From assembly GCA_046597185.1 (NCBI GenBank), contig JBKJLF010000379.1, positions 1-27,683 of the forward strand: a stretch of DNA of 27,683 bases, in the 5' to 3' direction. A model generated the notes under the pieces. That model saw only the letters and a list, made by a program, of their open reading frames with translations, was not told the DNA's origin and made no database searches. The DNA comes from CAMBDR01 sp046597185. GTDB taxonomy: Bacteria; Pseudomonadota; Gammaproteobacteria; Burkholderiales; Burkholderiaceae_D. This document shows, piece after piece, positions 1 to 7,535 of the stretch (positions are counted from its first letter, which is position 1; each line of letters begins with the position of its first letter). The translations under genes and the position numbers were made by a program.

Positions 1-398
1 CCGGTCAGCGGTAATTGAATCAGCAAAACCATGCCAACAACCATGGCCAGGGAACTGAGCAATAATTGCTCGGCGATAATTTGCCGATAGATGTTGCCCG
101 CATGCGCACCCACCGCGCGGCGCAAGCCAATTTCCGGAATCCGCCGGGTGGTATTTTGCCAGAGTACGCCAAATAAACCAAAGGCCACCATGATCAATAA
201 AAAGCTGGCAATCACCGCCAACACAATCAAGGGCGTGCTTTGTTCCAACAATAAATCATGGCGCAGTGCGGAAAGAGGCGCGATGCGGTAGCTCCAGTCA
301 TTACGAATCAATTTGAGTTGTTGATTCAGTTTGGCTTCAAAAATACGACCGGTGCCGGGTTTGAGTTTGAGCAAAATGGTTTGCAACATTTTTCTTTT
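1..398 (-). pseudogene. FtsX/MacB-type permease fragment (second copy)
   Basis: Read on the minus strand, this encodes the C-terminal half of an FtsX-like ABC permease. It contains the EIGLRRAVGAHAGNIYRQ segment and the following membrane helix. It is collinear with 2390-2788 of the intact permease gene in this window, with about 18 mismatches by eye over 390 bases (roughly 95 % identity). The left end is cut by the window edge, so the 3' end of this copy lies outside. At about 395-398 the similarity stops and is replaced by adaptor-gene sequence, so the upstream part of the permease, a second permease and the ATPase are missing. I read this as the remains of a duplicated export operon that suffered an internal deletion. 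The reading frame of the permease piece itself looks open. Confidence 0.85.
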
Positions 399-552
399 GG
401 ATGGTGCCTTTTTACAAGCACGCCACTTCCATATTGGTTTGCGTGCCGCGCCGGGTGTCGGTGATGGATTCGCGCAGTTGGCTCAGTTGAATTTGGCTGC
501 GGCTGACCACCAGTTCGGCGGCTTGTAAATCCACTGCAGAAGTCAAGCCGAG
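395..552 (-). pseudogene. MacA/HlyD-type adaptor fragment (second copy)
   Basis: The segment aligns without gaps to 6050-6207, the coiled-coil region of the intact periplasmic adaptor gene, with roughly 20 differences over 158 bases (about 87 % by eye). Read on the minus strand, a CAA codon of the intact gene has become TAA (412-414), so the piece is interrupted. Its 3' side is fused directly to the permease fragment around 395, at a short T-rich stretch (CTTTT) present in both parents. Its 5' side ends abruptly at 552, where transposase sequence begins. It is less similar to the intact operon than the permease piece is. Confidence 0.8.
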
Positions 553-553
553 A

Positions 554-753
554 ACGGTCACGCTCTACGATCTGACCAATACCTATTTTGAAGGTGAGGC
601 CAACGCTAATCCCAAGGCAAAATATGGCCGATCAAAGGAAAAACGCAGCGATTGTCCGCTGGTCACGCTGGGGCTGGTACTTGATGGCAGCGGCTTTGTG
701 CGTCACTCGAAAATGTTTGATGGCAGTGTGGCCGAATGCACCACCCTGGCGGG
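554..753 (+). mobile_element. IS1634-family transposase fragment
   Basis: The frame starting at 554 reads LYDLTNTYFEG, then KYGRSKEKRSDCPLV and LGLVLDGSGFVRHSKMFDG. This is the region around the first catalytic Asp of IS1634-type (IS4-related) DDE transposases. Only about 67 codons of a protein normally some 500-600 residues long are present. There is no start codon, no C-terminal catalytic Glu region, and no terminal inverted repeats that I could find. After about 753 the frame continues into unrelated AT-rich sequence. The fragment abuts the adaptor remnant at 552 and may mark the element that rearranged this region. Confidence 0.75.
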
Positions 754-1110
754 CATTTACGAGCTTGTAGTGCCCCTTGAGTTTTTTATGCGTTATAAGC
801 ATCTGATTCTTATGGAAATATTTTTTATGCTGTTAAAGATGGGTTAAAGTCGCGCATGGTGGCCTTATCAATCGCGCCTACCTTCAATAAAGCGCTTGCA
901 GAATCGTTAATGGCTTCAAATGCGCCACTTTTGTATCTATTGGTTATCGTAGAAATTCGCTATCAAAAAATTTTTAGATTGCTGGCTGCCTTAGTTCAGA
1001 ATGCTAATGGCCCGTTTTGGCAATGCATGGGACAATTGAAAGGCGCAAATCAGCCGCCCTATGAAACACGGCTGACCTTTGAATTATTGCCCTGGTGGCT
1101 GCACGAACCA
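754..1110. other. Gene-poor stretch after the IS fragment
   Basis: AT-rich sequence with no frame that resembles a known family. An open frame on the plus strand runs across the two minus-strand genes that follow, but its protein looks like an antisense shadow. I see no convincing terminator, promoter or repeat. Confidence 0.5.
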
Positions 1111-1383
1111 TCATTCTTCGACCCAAGGGTTTGTTCCATAATCTTTCGCGATTGGCTTCGGACGCTCAGTTTGTTCCGGGCGAGGCCATTCAAAGTTCAA
1201 TTGCTTTTTCAGGTTGTTGAAACTGACAAAGGCAATGATTTGCTCAGGATGTTCATAACCCCAGTGTTCACCGTTCCAATAGCACATGTCAAAATACCCG
1301 GCATCTGGCCCCAGATCGATTGCTACCAAGTAAATATCTTCAGTACTCGGTTTACCTTCAGACCAGTTAAGTTTGGTTTTCAT
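1111..1383 (-). CDS. Hypothetical protein in the YafO-like operon
   Basis: A 90-residue acidic soluble protein without signal peptide or membrane segment. A strong Shine-Dalgarno sequence (GAGGAG) lies about six bases before the ATG. The gene begins only 11 bases after the toxin stop codon, so it is probably co-transcribed with the toxin. The N-terminal part (KPSTEDIYLVAI, then YWNGEHWGY) resembles small phage or plasmid proteins of the DUF551 type in spacing of aromatic residues, but the match is by eye and weak. A role as a third component of the toxin-antitoxin operon is possible but unproven. Confidence 0.65.
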   Translation of the reverse strand: MKTKLNWSEGKPSTEDIYLVAIDLGPDAGYFDMCYWNGEHWGYEHPEQIIAFVSFNNLKKQLNFEWPRPEQTERPKPIAKDYGTNPWVEE

Positions 1384-1394
1384 TTTGCGGCTCC

Positions 1395-1793
1395 TCAGAA
1401 TTTTGATCGAAACGCTTCAGTATACTCAGCCATGACTCTTAAATATTGTTCAGTACCACCATAGTAGGCGTGGGCATTTTCCAGATAACTCAAGAGTAAG
1501 AAGCACGTTTTATCGAAGAAGCCAGGACAATAGATTAAAGCAGTATTGCTTTTTTTGTAGTAAATTTCAATGTGCCGTAGATGCCAATTTGTAGACGTAG
1601 CATCCTTGATATGGATATGTTGCAATTCCGCCGCTGCCACTGATGGGGGCCTGTCATACGACGTATCACGACCAAATGTTGCAGGGCGGGTGCCTGTACC
1701 CTTATATTCCTTGAATTGTTGCACAAGTATTGTGCGGAGCTGAGGGGGGCATTGTGCAATAAAGTGTTGATGGCTAAATACTCTGATGCTCAT
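1395..1793 (-). CDS. YafO-family toxin (translation-dependent mRNA interferase)
   Basis: The 132-residue product follows the E. coli YafO pattern along its length. An RVF start is followed by the FGRD..YD motif near residue 40, then an HIHI segment, the LIYC.G.FD motif around residues 87-94, and a C-terminal tail MAEYTEAFRSKF close to the MAEAFR.RF end of YafO. YafO toxins associate with the ribosome and cut mRNA during translation. The start ATG overlaps the stop of the upstream 59-codon ORF and is preceded by GGGGGA. The classical antitoxin YafN (Phd/YefM type, about 97 aa) is not found next to it, so the module is unconventional. Family assignment is good, activity is inferred. Confidence 0.85.
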   Translation of the reverse strand: MSIRVFSHQHFIAQCPPQLRTILVQQFKEYKGTGTRPATFGRDTSYDRPPSVAAAELQHIHIKDATSTNWHLRHIEIYYKKSNTALIYCPGFFDKTCFLLLSYLENAHAYYGGTEQYLRVMAEYTEAFRSKF

Positions 1794-1969
1794 GATTCCC
1801 CCAGTTCTATAAAGGTAATCATGTTTGTTGAACTTGCTTCCAGTAACATTGCTTGGCGTAGTTTTCGTGCGCTTTCATCAATCGCGGATTGGGTTGGTTC
1901 ATGATCTTGGTTATGTGGGATAGGGAACTTTTCTTTTGCTATATAGACTGACCGTTTTGTATTTTTCAT
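1790..1969 (-). CDS. Small ORF overlapping the YafO-like toxin, candidate antitoxin
   Basis: A 59-codon ORF on the minus strand starts MKNTKRSVYIAKEK and ends ITFIELGES. Its TGA overlaps the toxin ATG in a TCATGA overlap (1790-1795), the usual sign of translational coupling between antitoxin and toxin. The product is charged, with a predicted helix around DESARKLRQAMLLEA. It has no visible Phd/YefM or HTH motif and does not look like YafN. An in-frame stop lies just upstream, so 1969 is the first ATG; no clear Shine-Dalgarno sequence precedes it. Position and overlap are direct observations. The antitoxin role is inferred from gene order only. Confidence 0.6.
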   Translation of the reverse strand: MKNTKRSVYIAKEKFPIPHNQDHEPTQSAIDESARKLRQAMLLEASSTNMITFIELGES

Positions 1970-2212
1970 GGGGGGTATGTTTTATCTGAAATAATTGATT
2001 GACGGGTGTATTTTACAATGTATTTGTCGGAATATGATGCGTGGATATTTTTTCTTTTTTCTAAATGCCAAACTGCGGAATCGACGGCGAACGTGATGCG
2101 CATCCCGAGTGCTACCGCATCAGATTGCGTTGTCGCCGTGGTGGTTACCGTACCCATCACCAATGCGCCAATGATCAGGCCAAGGCGGAGCCACTTTCAC
2201 CCAAAATTAACA

Positions 2213-2231
2213 CCGCCGCAGGGGGCGGCGG
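2213..2231 (-). terminator. Hairpin after the export operon
   Basis: A 7-bp GC stem (CCGCCGC with GCGGCGG) and 5-base loop lie 8 bases beyond the permease stop codon. On the minus strand the hairpin is followed by TGTTAATTTT. It is a plausible rho-independent terminator for the four-gene operon. The plus strand side is also AT-rich, so it could act in both directions. Confidence 0.6.
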
Positions 2232-2238
2232 ATAAAAT

Positions 2239-3447
2239 TTATTCGTAGTGCAGTGCCTGGGTGGGGCTTAAGCGGCTCGCTTGCCATGCCGGGTAGAGCG
2301 AACATAAAATGGACAAGCCATAAATGAGCGCCACCGATAAAGCGCTCGCGGCCACAAACACCGACCAATTGAGGTTTGCACCCAAAGCCCCGGTCAGCGG
2401 TAATTGAATCAGCAAAACCATGCCAACAACCATGGCCAGGGAACTGAGCAATAATTGCTCGGCGATGATTTGCCGATAGATGTTGCCCGCATGCGCACCC
2501 ACCGCCCGGCGCAAGCCAATTTCCGGAATGCGCCGGGTAGTGTTTTGCCAGAGTACGCCAAATAAACCGAAGGCGACCATGATCAAGAGAAAGCTGGCAA
2601 TCACCGCCAACACAATCAATGGCGTGCTTTGTTCCAACAATAAATCATGACGCAGCGCGGAAAGTGGCGCGATGCGGTAGCTCCAGTCATTACGAATCAG
2701 TTTGAGTTGCTGATTCAGTTTGGCTTCGAAAATACGGCCGGTGCCGGGTTTGAGTTTGAGCAAAATGGTGTGCAACATTTCTTTTTCGTTGAGCGTGGAA
2801 TGGCGCAGCAAAACAAAGTTGGTGGGCGTCATGAATTCGCCTTTGTTGCGAAAGTCGTCAAATACCCCGGTGATTTTCATCAGTTTCGTGGCTTTTTCAT
2901 CCCTGCTGTTGTTGTCATCACTGTCGGTCAGAATCTGGCCGATCGGGTCTTTGTCGCCAAATAAGCCTTGTGCCGCACTGCGGTTAATCACAATCGCTGG
3001 CCCGGTTTCATCGGCCGCAGAAAACCATGCACCCCGGGTGGTTTGCATACCCAGCACCTTGAAAAAATCATCACTCACTTCCATAATATTGACATCCACT
3101 TTTTTGCTACTGGTGGGCTGGCGATATTGGGTAAGCCAGGTTGAATTGGAATACGGCGTATAGTTGGAAAAGGCCACCTGTTCGACTTCGGGCAGGGCTT
3201 GCAGGCCGCGCTTGAATTGCTCGCTCATGCCGCCACTTGCTTTCGATACATCGCCCTCGCCAGTATGGATGGCAACCGACCATACCGATTCTGCCTGAAA
3301 CCCCAGCGGCAAATGATACAGTTGATAATAGCGCAGCCCCATGGCCGAGACTGCAAACACCACGACGAAGGCAAGCAAAATTTCCAGGCTCAACATCATA
3401 TTCTTAAATTTGCGCTTCCAGATTGGTTTGAGTAAGTGGAAAAACAT
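2239..3447 (-). CDS. MacB/FtsX-type ABC transporter permease 1
   Basis: A 402-residue inner-membrane permease. One N-terminal helix lies around residues 17-40 and is followed by a large periplasmic domain (MacB_PCD type, to about residue 275). Three helices close the protein, with the conserved FtsX motif PEIGLRRAVGAHAGNI between the first two of them. The start ATG shares one base with the stop of permease 2, so translation is coupled. It is the last gene of the adaptor-ATPase-permease-permease operon and is followed by a hairpin terminator. MacB-like systems use ATP hydrolysis to drive periplasmic extrusion through an adaptor and an outer-membrane channel; no outer-membrane channel gene is in the window. 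The substrate cannot be deduced. A 95 % identical fragment sits at 1-398. Confidence 0.85.
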   Translation of the reverse strand: MFFHLLKPIWKRKFKNMMLSLEILLAFVVVFAVSAMGLRYYQLYHLPLGFQAESVWSVAIHTGEGDVSKASGGMSEQFKRGLQALPEVEQVAFSNYTPYSNSTWLTQYRQPTSSKKVDVNIMEVSDDFFKVLGMQTTRGAWFSAADETGPAIVINRSAAQGLFGDKDPIGQILTDSDDNNSRDEKATKLMKITGVFDDFRNKGEFMTPTNFVLLRHSTLNEKEMLHTILLKLKPGTGRIFEAKLNQQLKLIRNDWSYRIAPLSALRHDLLLEQSTPLIVLAVIASFLLIMVAFGLFGVLWQNTTRRIPEIGLRRAVGAHAGNIYRQIIAEQLLLSSLAMVVGMVLLIQLPLTGALGANLNWSVFVAASALSVALIYGLSILCSLYPAWQASRLSPTQALHYE

Positions 3448-4706
3448 TATGCGGCTCCTTTCAGGGCAATCACGGGGTCAAGACGAGACATTTTCCAGGC
3501 GGGAATCACGCCCGAGAGCAAACCAAACACCACGGTAATGAGCAAACCATAGCCAACGATGGCGAGATTGAGATCAACCTGCAAATACGGGATAATGCCC
3601 GACGCGCCCAACCACAGCAGCACCAATTTGGCAGCGAGCAAACCGATCAGCCCACCGACCAGACACAGCACGATATTTTCCACCACAAACTGGCCCACCA
3701 GTTGGCGGCTGGATGCGCCAAAGGCTTTGCGCACGCCGATTTCTGAACTGCGCTCCAGAATGCGACCCGTATTGAGGTTGACTAAATTCAAGGCCGGCAG
3801 CAGCATAAAAAACAGCATGAAGGCCACAATGCCCAGCATCAGTTGGCTGGCACCGGAATCGGGCGTGCGCATATTGCTGCTTAAGGTGCGAGCAAAAAAA
3901 TCGAGTTTGGTATCGGCCCAAAAATAGGCTTTGCGCCATTTTTTCGGGTCATCAAACACCACTTGCGTGGCCACTTGCTGCACTTCGGCTTGGATCAATG
4001 GAATATCGGCGGCATCTTTGGCCAGTAGCAAGGCGCTAAAATCGCCCCACAATTGATTGCGGTATTCGGTGGTGGGCAGGGTAGTCAGTGGTGCCCAGAT
4101 GTCGGCAAAGGCATTGAGATGGATCACATCTTCCACCACGCCGATGATGTCAAACTGTTGCCCGCCAACATTCACATTTTGCCCGAGTGCGGCTTGCACA
4201 TTGCGGCTTGCTTCGGGGAATAATTTTTTGGCACTGGATTGATTGACCACGGCCACAAAGCGGCCCTTGGCCACGTCATCGCGGTTGGGTACGCGTCCGG
4301 CCAAGACCTTGAAGTCGAGAATTTCCCAATATTGGGCATCGGCATGGCGCATTTGCAATTCGTGCACGCTTTGCGCCTGATAAACCGATACCGATTTCGG
4401 ATTGGTGACCGCCGAGACGCTGGCCACGCTTTTCAGTGGGCGCAAATATTGTTCGATCAATTTATAGCCGATGGGGCTGTTGCGTGTGTTCCCTTCGTCT
4501 TTGCCACCGATGGCGAGAATGCCCGCCACTTGCAAAAAGCGCCCACTCTTGCCTTCCACCCCGCTTGGGTAAAAGGCGCTTTGCAACAGCGCGGTGACCA
4601 CCAGCAGCACCATCAGCGTGAGCACAATGCAGAGTAAATTGATGGCGGTAAACAGTTTGCGCCGGGTGTAGACCTTGAAGGCCGTGCGCAGATAATTTTC
4701 AAGCAT
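3447..4706 (-). CDS. MacB/FtsX-type ABC transporter permease 2
   Basis: A 419-residue permease with the same plan as its neighbour: an N-terminal helix (about residues 18-45), a periplasmic domain, and three C-terminal helices. The FtsX motif RSSEIGVRKAFGASSRQL follows the second helix. The two permeases are clearly different in sequence, so the transporter is probably a heterodimer. A ribosome binding site (AAGGAT) precedes the ATG. It lies 32 bases after the ATPase gene in the same direction and overlaps the next permease by one base. Confidence 0.85.
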   Translation of the reverse strand: MLENYLRTAFKVYTRRKLFTAINLLCIVLTLMVLLVVTALLQSAFYPSGVEGKSGRFLQVAGILAIGGKDEGNTRNSPIGYKLIEQYLRPLKSVASVSAVTNPKSVSVYQAQSVHELQMRHADAQYWEILDFKVLAGRVPNRDDVAKGRFVAVVNQSSAKKLFPEASRNVQAALGQNVNVGGQQFDIIGVVEDVIHLNAFADIWAPLTTLPTTEYRNQLWGDFSALLLAKDAADIPLIQAEVQQVATQVVFDDPKKWRKAYFWADTKLDFFARTLSSNMRTPDSGASQLMLGIVAFMLFFMLLPALNLVNLNTGRILERSSEIGVRKAFGASSRQLVGQFVVENIVLCLVGGLIGLLAAKLVLLWLGASGIIPYLQVDLNLAIVGYGLLITVVFGLLSGVIPAWKMSRLDPVIALKGAA

Positions 4707-4738
4707 AATAATCCTTTCCTTGCTAGGTTCAATGAAGC

Positions 4739-5401
4739 TTAAGCGACCAGTTGGCCATCAAACACGCGCACGATGCGGCCACTGCGTTTGGCTTCATGTT
4801 CGTCATGCGTCACCATCACCACGGTGGTGCCTTCGCTATGGAGTTTGAGCAAAATATCCATCACTTCCTGGCCCATTTGGCTATCCAGATTGCCGGTTGG
4901 TTCGTCGGCCAGCAAAATATGCGGGCGGCCTACCATGGCGCGTGCAATTGCTACCCGTTGCTGTTGTCCGCCTGAGAGTTGATTCGGGTAATGTTCCATG
5001 CGTGCACCCAGACCCACCCGCTCCAGCGCTTCTTGCGCCAGGCGGCGGCGTTCTTTGCTGGATGTTTTGCGGTATAGCAGTGGCAATTCCACATTGTCGA
5101 TGACGCGCAAATCATTGATCAAATGAAAGCTTTGGAAGATGAAGCCAAAGGTTCGATTACGCAAGTTAGCCACGTCCTTATCGCGCCAGGATTTCACCTC
5201 TGCGCCATCGACGGCAATCGAACCGGTGCCGGGCCGATCCAGCAAGCCGATCAGGTTCAGCAAGGTGCTTTTGCCGCAGCCGCTGGGGCCCATGATGGAG
5301 ATGAATTCGCCTTTTTTGACATGCAGATTGATGTCTTTCAGGGCGAGCGTTTCTACCTTGTCGGTTTGGTAGGTTTTACTGATATTGGTGAGCTTGAGCA
5401 T
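4739..5401 (-). CDS. ABC transporter ATP-binding protein (MacB/LolD type)
   Basis: A 220-residue ATPase with all expected motifs: Walker A GPSGCGKST (residues 38-46), Q-loop Gln90, signature LSGGQQQR (142-149), Walker B ILLADEP (162-168) with the TGNLD extension typical of the MacB/LolD/FtsE group, and H-loop His199. The separate 220-aa form, rather than a fusion to the permease as in MacB, matches operons that encode ATPase and two FtsX permeases separately. AGGAGA precedes the ATG. It is second in the operon, 56 bases after the adaptor gene. Confidence 0.93.
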   Translation of the reverse strand: MLKLTNISKTYQTDKVETLALKDINLHVKKGEFISIMGPSGCGKSTLLNLIGLLDRPGTGSIAVDGAEVKSWRDKDVANLRNRTFGFIFQSFHLINDLRVIDNVELPLLYRKTSSKERRRLAQEALERVGLGARMEHYPNQLSGGQQQRVAIARAMVGRPHILLADEPTGNLDSQMGQEVMDILLKLHSEGTTVVMVTHDEHEAKRSGRIVRVFDGQLVA

Positions 5402-5420
5402 GGTGGTTTCTCCTGTTTTA

Positions 5421-5443
5421 AATTGGGGTCAGAGTCAAATTTA
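5421..5443. repeat. GGGGTCAGAGTC-type intergenic motif
   Basis: The spacer between the adaptor and ATPase genes contains AATTGGGGTCAGAGTCAAAT (5421-5440). From memory, this motif recurs in many beta- and gammaproteobacterial intergenic regions, often near REP-associated transposase genes. Only one copy was noticed in this window and no transposase is next to it. Confidence 0.35.
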
Positions 5444-5457
5444 TTGGCTTAAATTGC

Positions 5458-6708
5458 TTAGCGAATCTGGATGCTGCTTAGATGTTTAAAGCGGTTGATG
5501 TCGGAGACGATGAATTGATCGCCTGCCTTGGCACCGCTGACAATTTCAATCGCTTTGCCATCGGCCAGGCCCACCTCCAATACTTGTTTGCTGGCGGACT
5601 TGCCGTTGGCGCTTAACACATACACTTCTTGCCGCCCCCGGCCATTGATGGCGGGGCCGGTTTCGGCGATCAGGGTATTATTTTTTTGATCGGTGACGAT
5701 ATTCGCCTCGACCCGCAGTTTGTCGCGCAATTGCGGGTGGTTGGGCAGGTCCAGGCTAATGAGCAGCTTGACGCTACCGCCCTGAATTTCCGGCAAAATG
5801 GTGTGGACTTTGCCTGAGAGGCTGATGCCGCTATATTCAATGCGTGCCACCTGGCCGGGGCTAAGGTAGCGCGCGTAAAAGTCAGACACCGTGGCTTCGA
5901 TACGGTAGTTATGCAGTTCCGACACCTTGGCTACCATTTGCCCGCTGCCTACGCTGGCCCCTTCGTCGCTGATCAGCCAGCTCACCAGCCCGGCGAAGGG
6001 CGCGCGCACGCGGGTTTGCGCTTGCAAGCGTTGTTGCTGTTCCAGTTGCTTTTGGAAGATGCCTTTTTGCAGGCGCGCCGCTTCCATATTGGTTTGCGTG
6101 CTACGGCGGGTGTCGCTGATCGATTCACGCAGTTGGCGCAATTGAATTTGGCTGCGGTTGACCACCAGTTCGGCCGCTTGCAAATCCACGGCGGAAGTCA
6201 AGCCGAGCGAGCCGGTTTTTTGGTAGCGCGCCAGTTTTACCTGGGCGCTTTTTAAGTCGAGTTCGGCCAATTCGATTTCGCTGGCGCGTTGTTTGAGCGC
6301 GTGTTCCAGTTCCAGCGACAAACCCAGGATGCGGTTATCTTGCTGGGCGATTTGTTCTTTCAAATTGTCGATGGTGAGCACGATGGTTTGGTCGTCCAGT
6401 TCCAATAACAACTCGCCCTTGGCCACCTGTTGCCCCGGTTTGGCGTGGATTTTACTGATGCGGCTGGCAATCGGGCTGGGCAATTGTTCTTCGTGGGTGG
6501 GGATGACCACGCCGCTGGCGTTGACGGTATTGGCGATATTGCCCGTGCGCACCTGGACGATGCGGATTTCGTCTAGCAGCAGGCTGGGTGTGACCGCACG
6601 GTTAATGCCCCAAGCGGCAAAGGCTAAACCGGCCAACAAGGCCACGCTGATGAGCAGCGTTTTGCGATGGCGTTGATTTTGCGTGCTGCGGGGAATTGGG
6701 CTGTCCAT
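5458..6708 (-). CDS. Periplasmic adaptor (HlyD/MacA-like membrane fusion protein)
   Basis: A 416-residue protein with an N-terminal membrane anchor (about residues 16-35). A first lipoyl half follows, with the ISKIHAKPGQQVAKGELLLELDD segment. A long coiled coil rich in Gln, Leu and Glu runs from about 107 to 235. The second lipoyl half (VRAPFAGLVSWLISDEGASV) and beta-barrel domains complete the protein. This is the layout of MacA/HlyD adaptors, which link an inner-membrane ABC pump to an outer-membrane channel. It is the first gene of the operon and lies about 30 bases downstream of the expected start point of a sigma-54 promoter. No good Shine-Dalgarno sequence is visible before the ATG. Part of its coiled coil is duplicated at 395-552. 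Confidence 0.9.
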   Translation of the reverse strand: MDSPIPRSTQNQRHRKTLLISVALLAGLAFAAWGINRAVTPSLLLDEIRIVQVRTGNIANTVNASGVVIPTHEEQLPSPIASRISKIHAKPGQQVAKGELLLELDDQTIVLTIDNLKEQIAQQDNRILGLSLELEHALKQRASEIELAELDLKSAQVKLARYQKTGSLGLTSAVDLQAAELVVNRSQIQLRQLRESISDTRRSTQTNMEAARLQKGIFQKQLEQQQRLQAQTRVRAPFAGLVSWLISDEGASVGSGQMVAKVSELHNYRIEATVSDFYARYLSPGQVARIEYSGISLSGKVHTILPEIQGGSVKLLISLDLPNHPQLRDKLRVEANIVTDQKNNTLIAETGPAINGRGRQEVYVLSANGKSASKQVLEVGLADGKAIEIVSGAKAGDQFIVSDINRFKHLSSIQIR

Positions 6709-6747
6709 TGGGTTTGGGCTGGAATGAGTGGATGATGCATGGCTTAG

Positions 6748-6763
6748 AGCAAGTGTTGTGCCA
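6748..6763 (-). promoter_or_regulatory. Sigma-54 (-24/-12) promoter of the export operon
   Basis: On the minus strand the sequence is TGGCACAACACTTGCT. This fits the consensus TGGCACR-N4-TTGCW at every defined base, and the invariant GG and GC are separated by exactly 10 bases. Transcription would begin near 6737, about 30 bases before the adaptor ATG. The operon should therefore need RpoN and an AAA+ activator. Confidence 0.85.
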
Positions 6764-6871
6764 GCCGTTGGGTGTACGGGGTGTTTTGGAATAAGTTGAA
6801 TGAAATCAATGGTGTAGGAGGGGAGTGCGAATGGGGATGGCGGTGGGCTGGCGGGGGCGCATGGTCGGGTT

Positions 6872-6897
6872 TGAACAGGGGTGTTCGGAAGCGGACA
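6872..6897 (-). promoter_or_regulatory. Putative activator-binding sites (alternating TGTYCG half-sites)
   Basis: On the minus strand TGTCCGCTTCCGAACA (6882-6897) is an inverted repeat of half-site TGTYCG with a 4-base spacer. It is followed after CCCC by TGTTCA, which makes a second perfect inverted repeat GAACA-CCCC-TGTTC with the shared middle half-site. The three half-sites alternate in direction at equal 4-base spacing. They lie about 135-160 bases upstream of the predicted start, the usual place for a sigma-54 enhancer. The activator's identity is not shown by the sequence. Confidence 0.65.
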
Positions 6898-6955
6898 GTG
6901 GGGTCGTGGTGGATGTGCTGGTGTTGACGGGCCTCGCTATGAAATCGGATTTTCT

Positions 6956-7078
6956 TCACTGGGTAATGCGCCGCACTTCGGCAAAAACATCTTCGGCAGG
7001 GATGAGAATTGCAACGCCGCGTTCAATTTCGCATTGGACTTGTTGAAATGAGGCGTTGAACGAATGGCTCAGCGTTGG
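6956..7078 (-). pseudogene. Possible antitoxin C-terminal remnant
   Basis: The minus-strand frame ends in LSHSFNASFQQVQCEIERG then AEDVFAEVRRI before the stop. The pattern (helix, IE.G, then a VFAEL-like tail) resembles C-termini of small Phd- or ParD-like antitoxins. It is interrupted on its 5' side by the LysR fragment near 7080, so it cannot be complete. The family match is by eye and weak. Confidence 0.3.
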
Positions 7079-7081
7079 TAA

Positions 7082-7423
7082 GGCCACATTGGCGACACTG
7101 GTGCCCACATCAGCGTTTCGCGGCGCGGTTTGGAAACTGGGCCGATTGATGATGCCTTGAAACCGTTTGGGCTGGAACGTGAGATGGTGACCATCGTTGG
7201 CAGCTTTGCCAGCGCCTTGGCGCTGGCGCGCGGCTCGGACTTGATCGCTAGCGTGCCGGAACGGCAAACCGGCATCCTGCGCGCCGGCATGTTTTGCTTT
7301 CCTTTGCCGCTGCCTGTGCCAGCGTTCACGGTTTCATTGCTATGGCACCCGAGGCACGATGCCGACTCCGCGCACTGCTGGTTACGCGGCATCGTTATGG
7401 ATGTGTGCGGGGTGAATCGTTGA
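7082..7423 (+). pseudogene. LysR-type regulator, C-terminal fragment
   Basis: The frame reads GAHISVSRRG, then GPIDDALKPFGLERE, SFASALALARGSDLIASVPE and a C-terminal LWHPRHDADSAHCWLR. This is the end of the substrate-binding domain of LysR-type regulators that carry PHISVSRRG...DDAL. An in-frame TAA lies immediately upstream at 7079-7081. The HTH and most of the effector domain, roughly 200 residues, are absent. It is a remnant left after recombination, and its 5' edge meets the minus-strand remnant at 6956-7078. Confidence 0.8.
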
Positions 7424-7461
7424 AAAACATGAACAAAAGCGGAAAGCTTGGCGTGATGGTC

Positions 7462-7494
7462 CTTAAACCACGCTTAAACCACGCTTAAACCAGG
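7462..7494. repeat. 11-bp direct repeat, three copies
   Basis: CTTAAACCACG is repeated head to tail at 7462, 7473 and 7484; the last copy differs at one base. It lies between the LysR remnant and the 3' end of the small secreted protein gene. Confidence 0.75.
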
Positions 7495-7535
7495 CCACAG
7501 GTCGCCGCCTTATGAAATAACGGTGTCATTTGAAT

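Noticed and set aside
856..1464. 202-codon plus-strand ORF
   Set aside because: It runs antisense across the 90-residue gene, and its end antisense to the toxin gene. Both minus-strand genes have good ribosome binding sites or family matches.
1966..2163. 65-codon minus-strand ORF starting MVMGTVTTTATT, with a hydrophobic lead-in upstream
   Set aside because: The upstream part looks like a signal peptide, but the frame is closed just before it, no ribosome binding site is clear, and it overlaps the antitoxin candidate's start. Left out as unsupported.
6744..6959. 71-codon minus-strand ORF across the adaptor leader
   Set aside because: It covers the sigma-54 promoter and its binding sites, is His/Pro-rich with no family resemblance, and is best explained as non-coding regulatory DNA.
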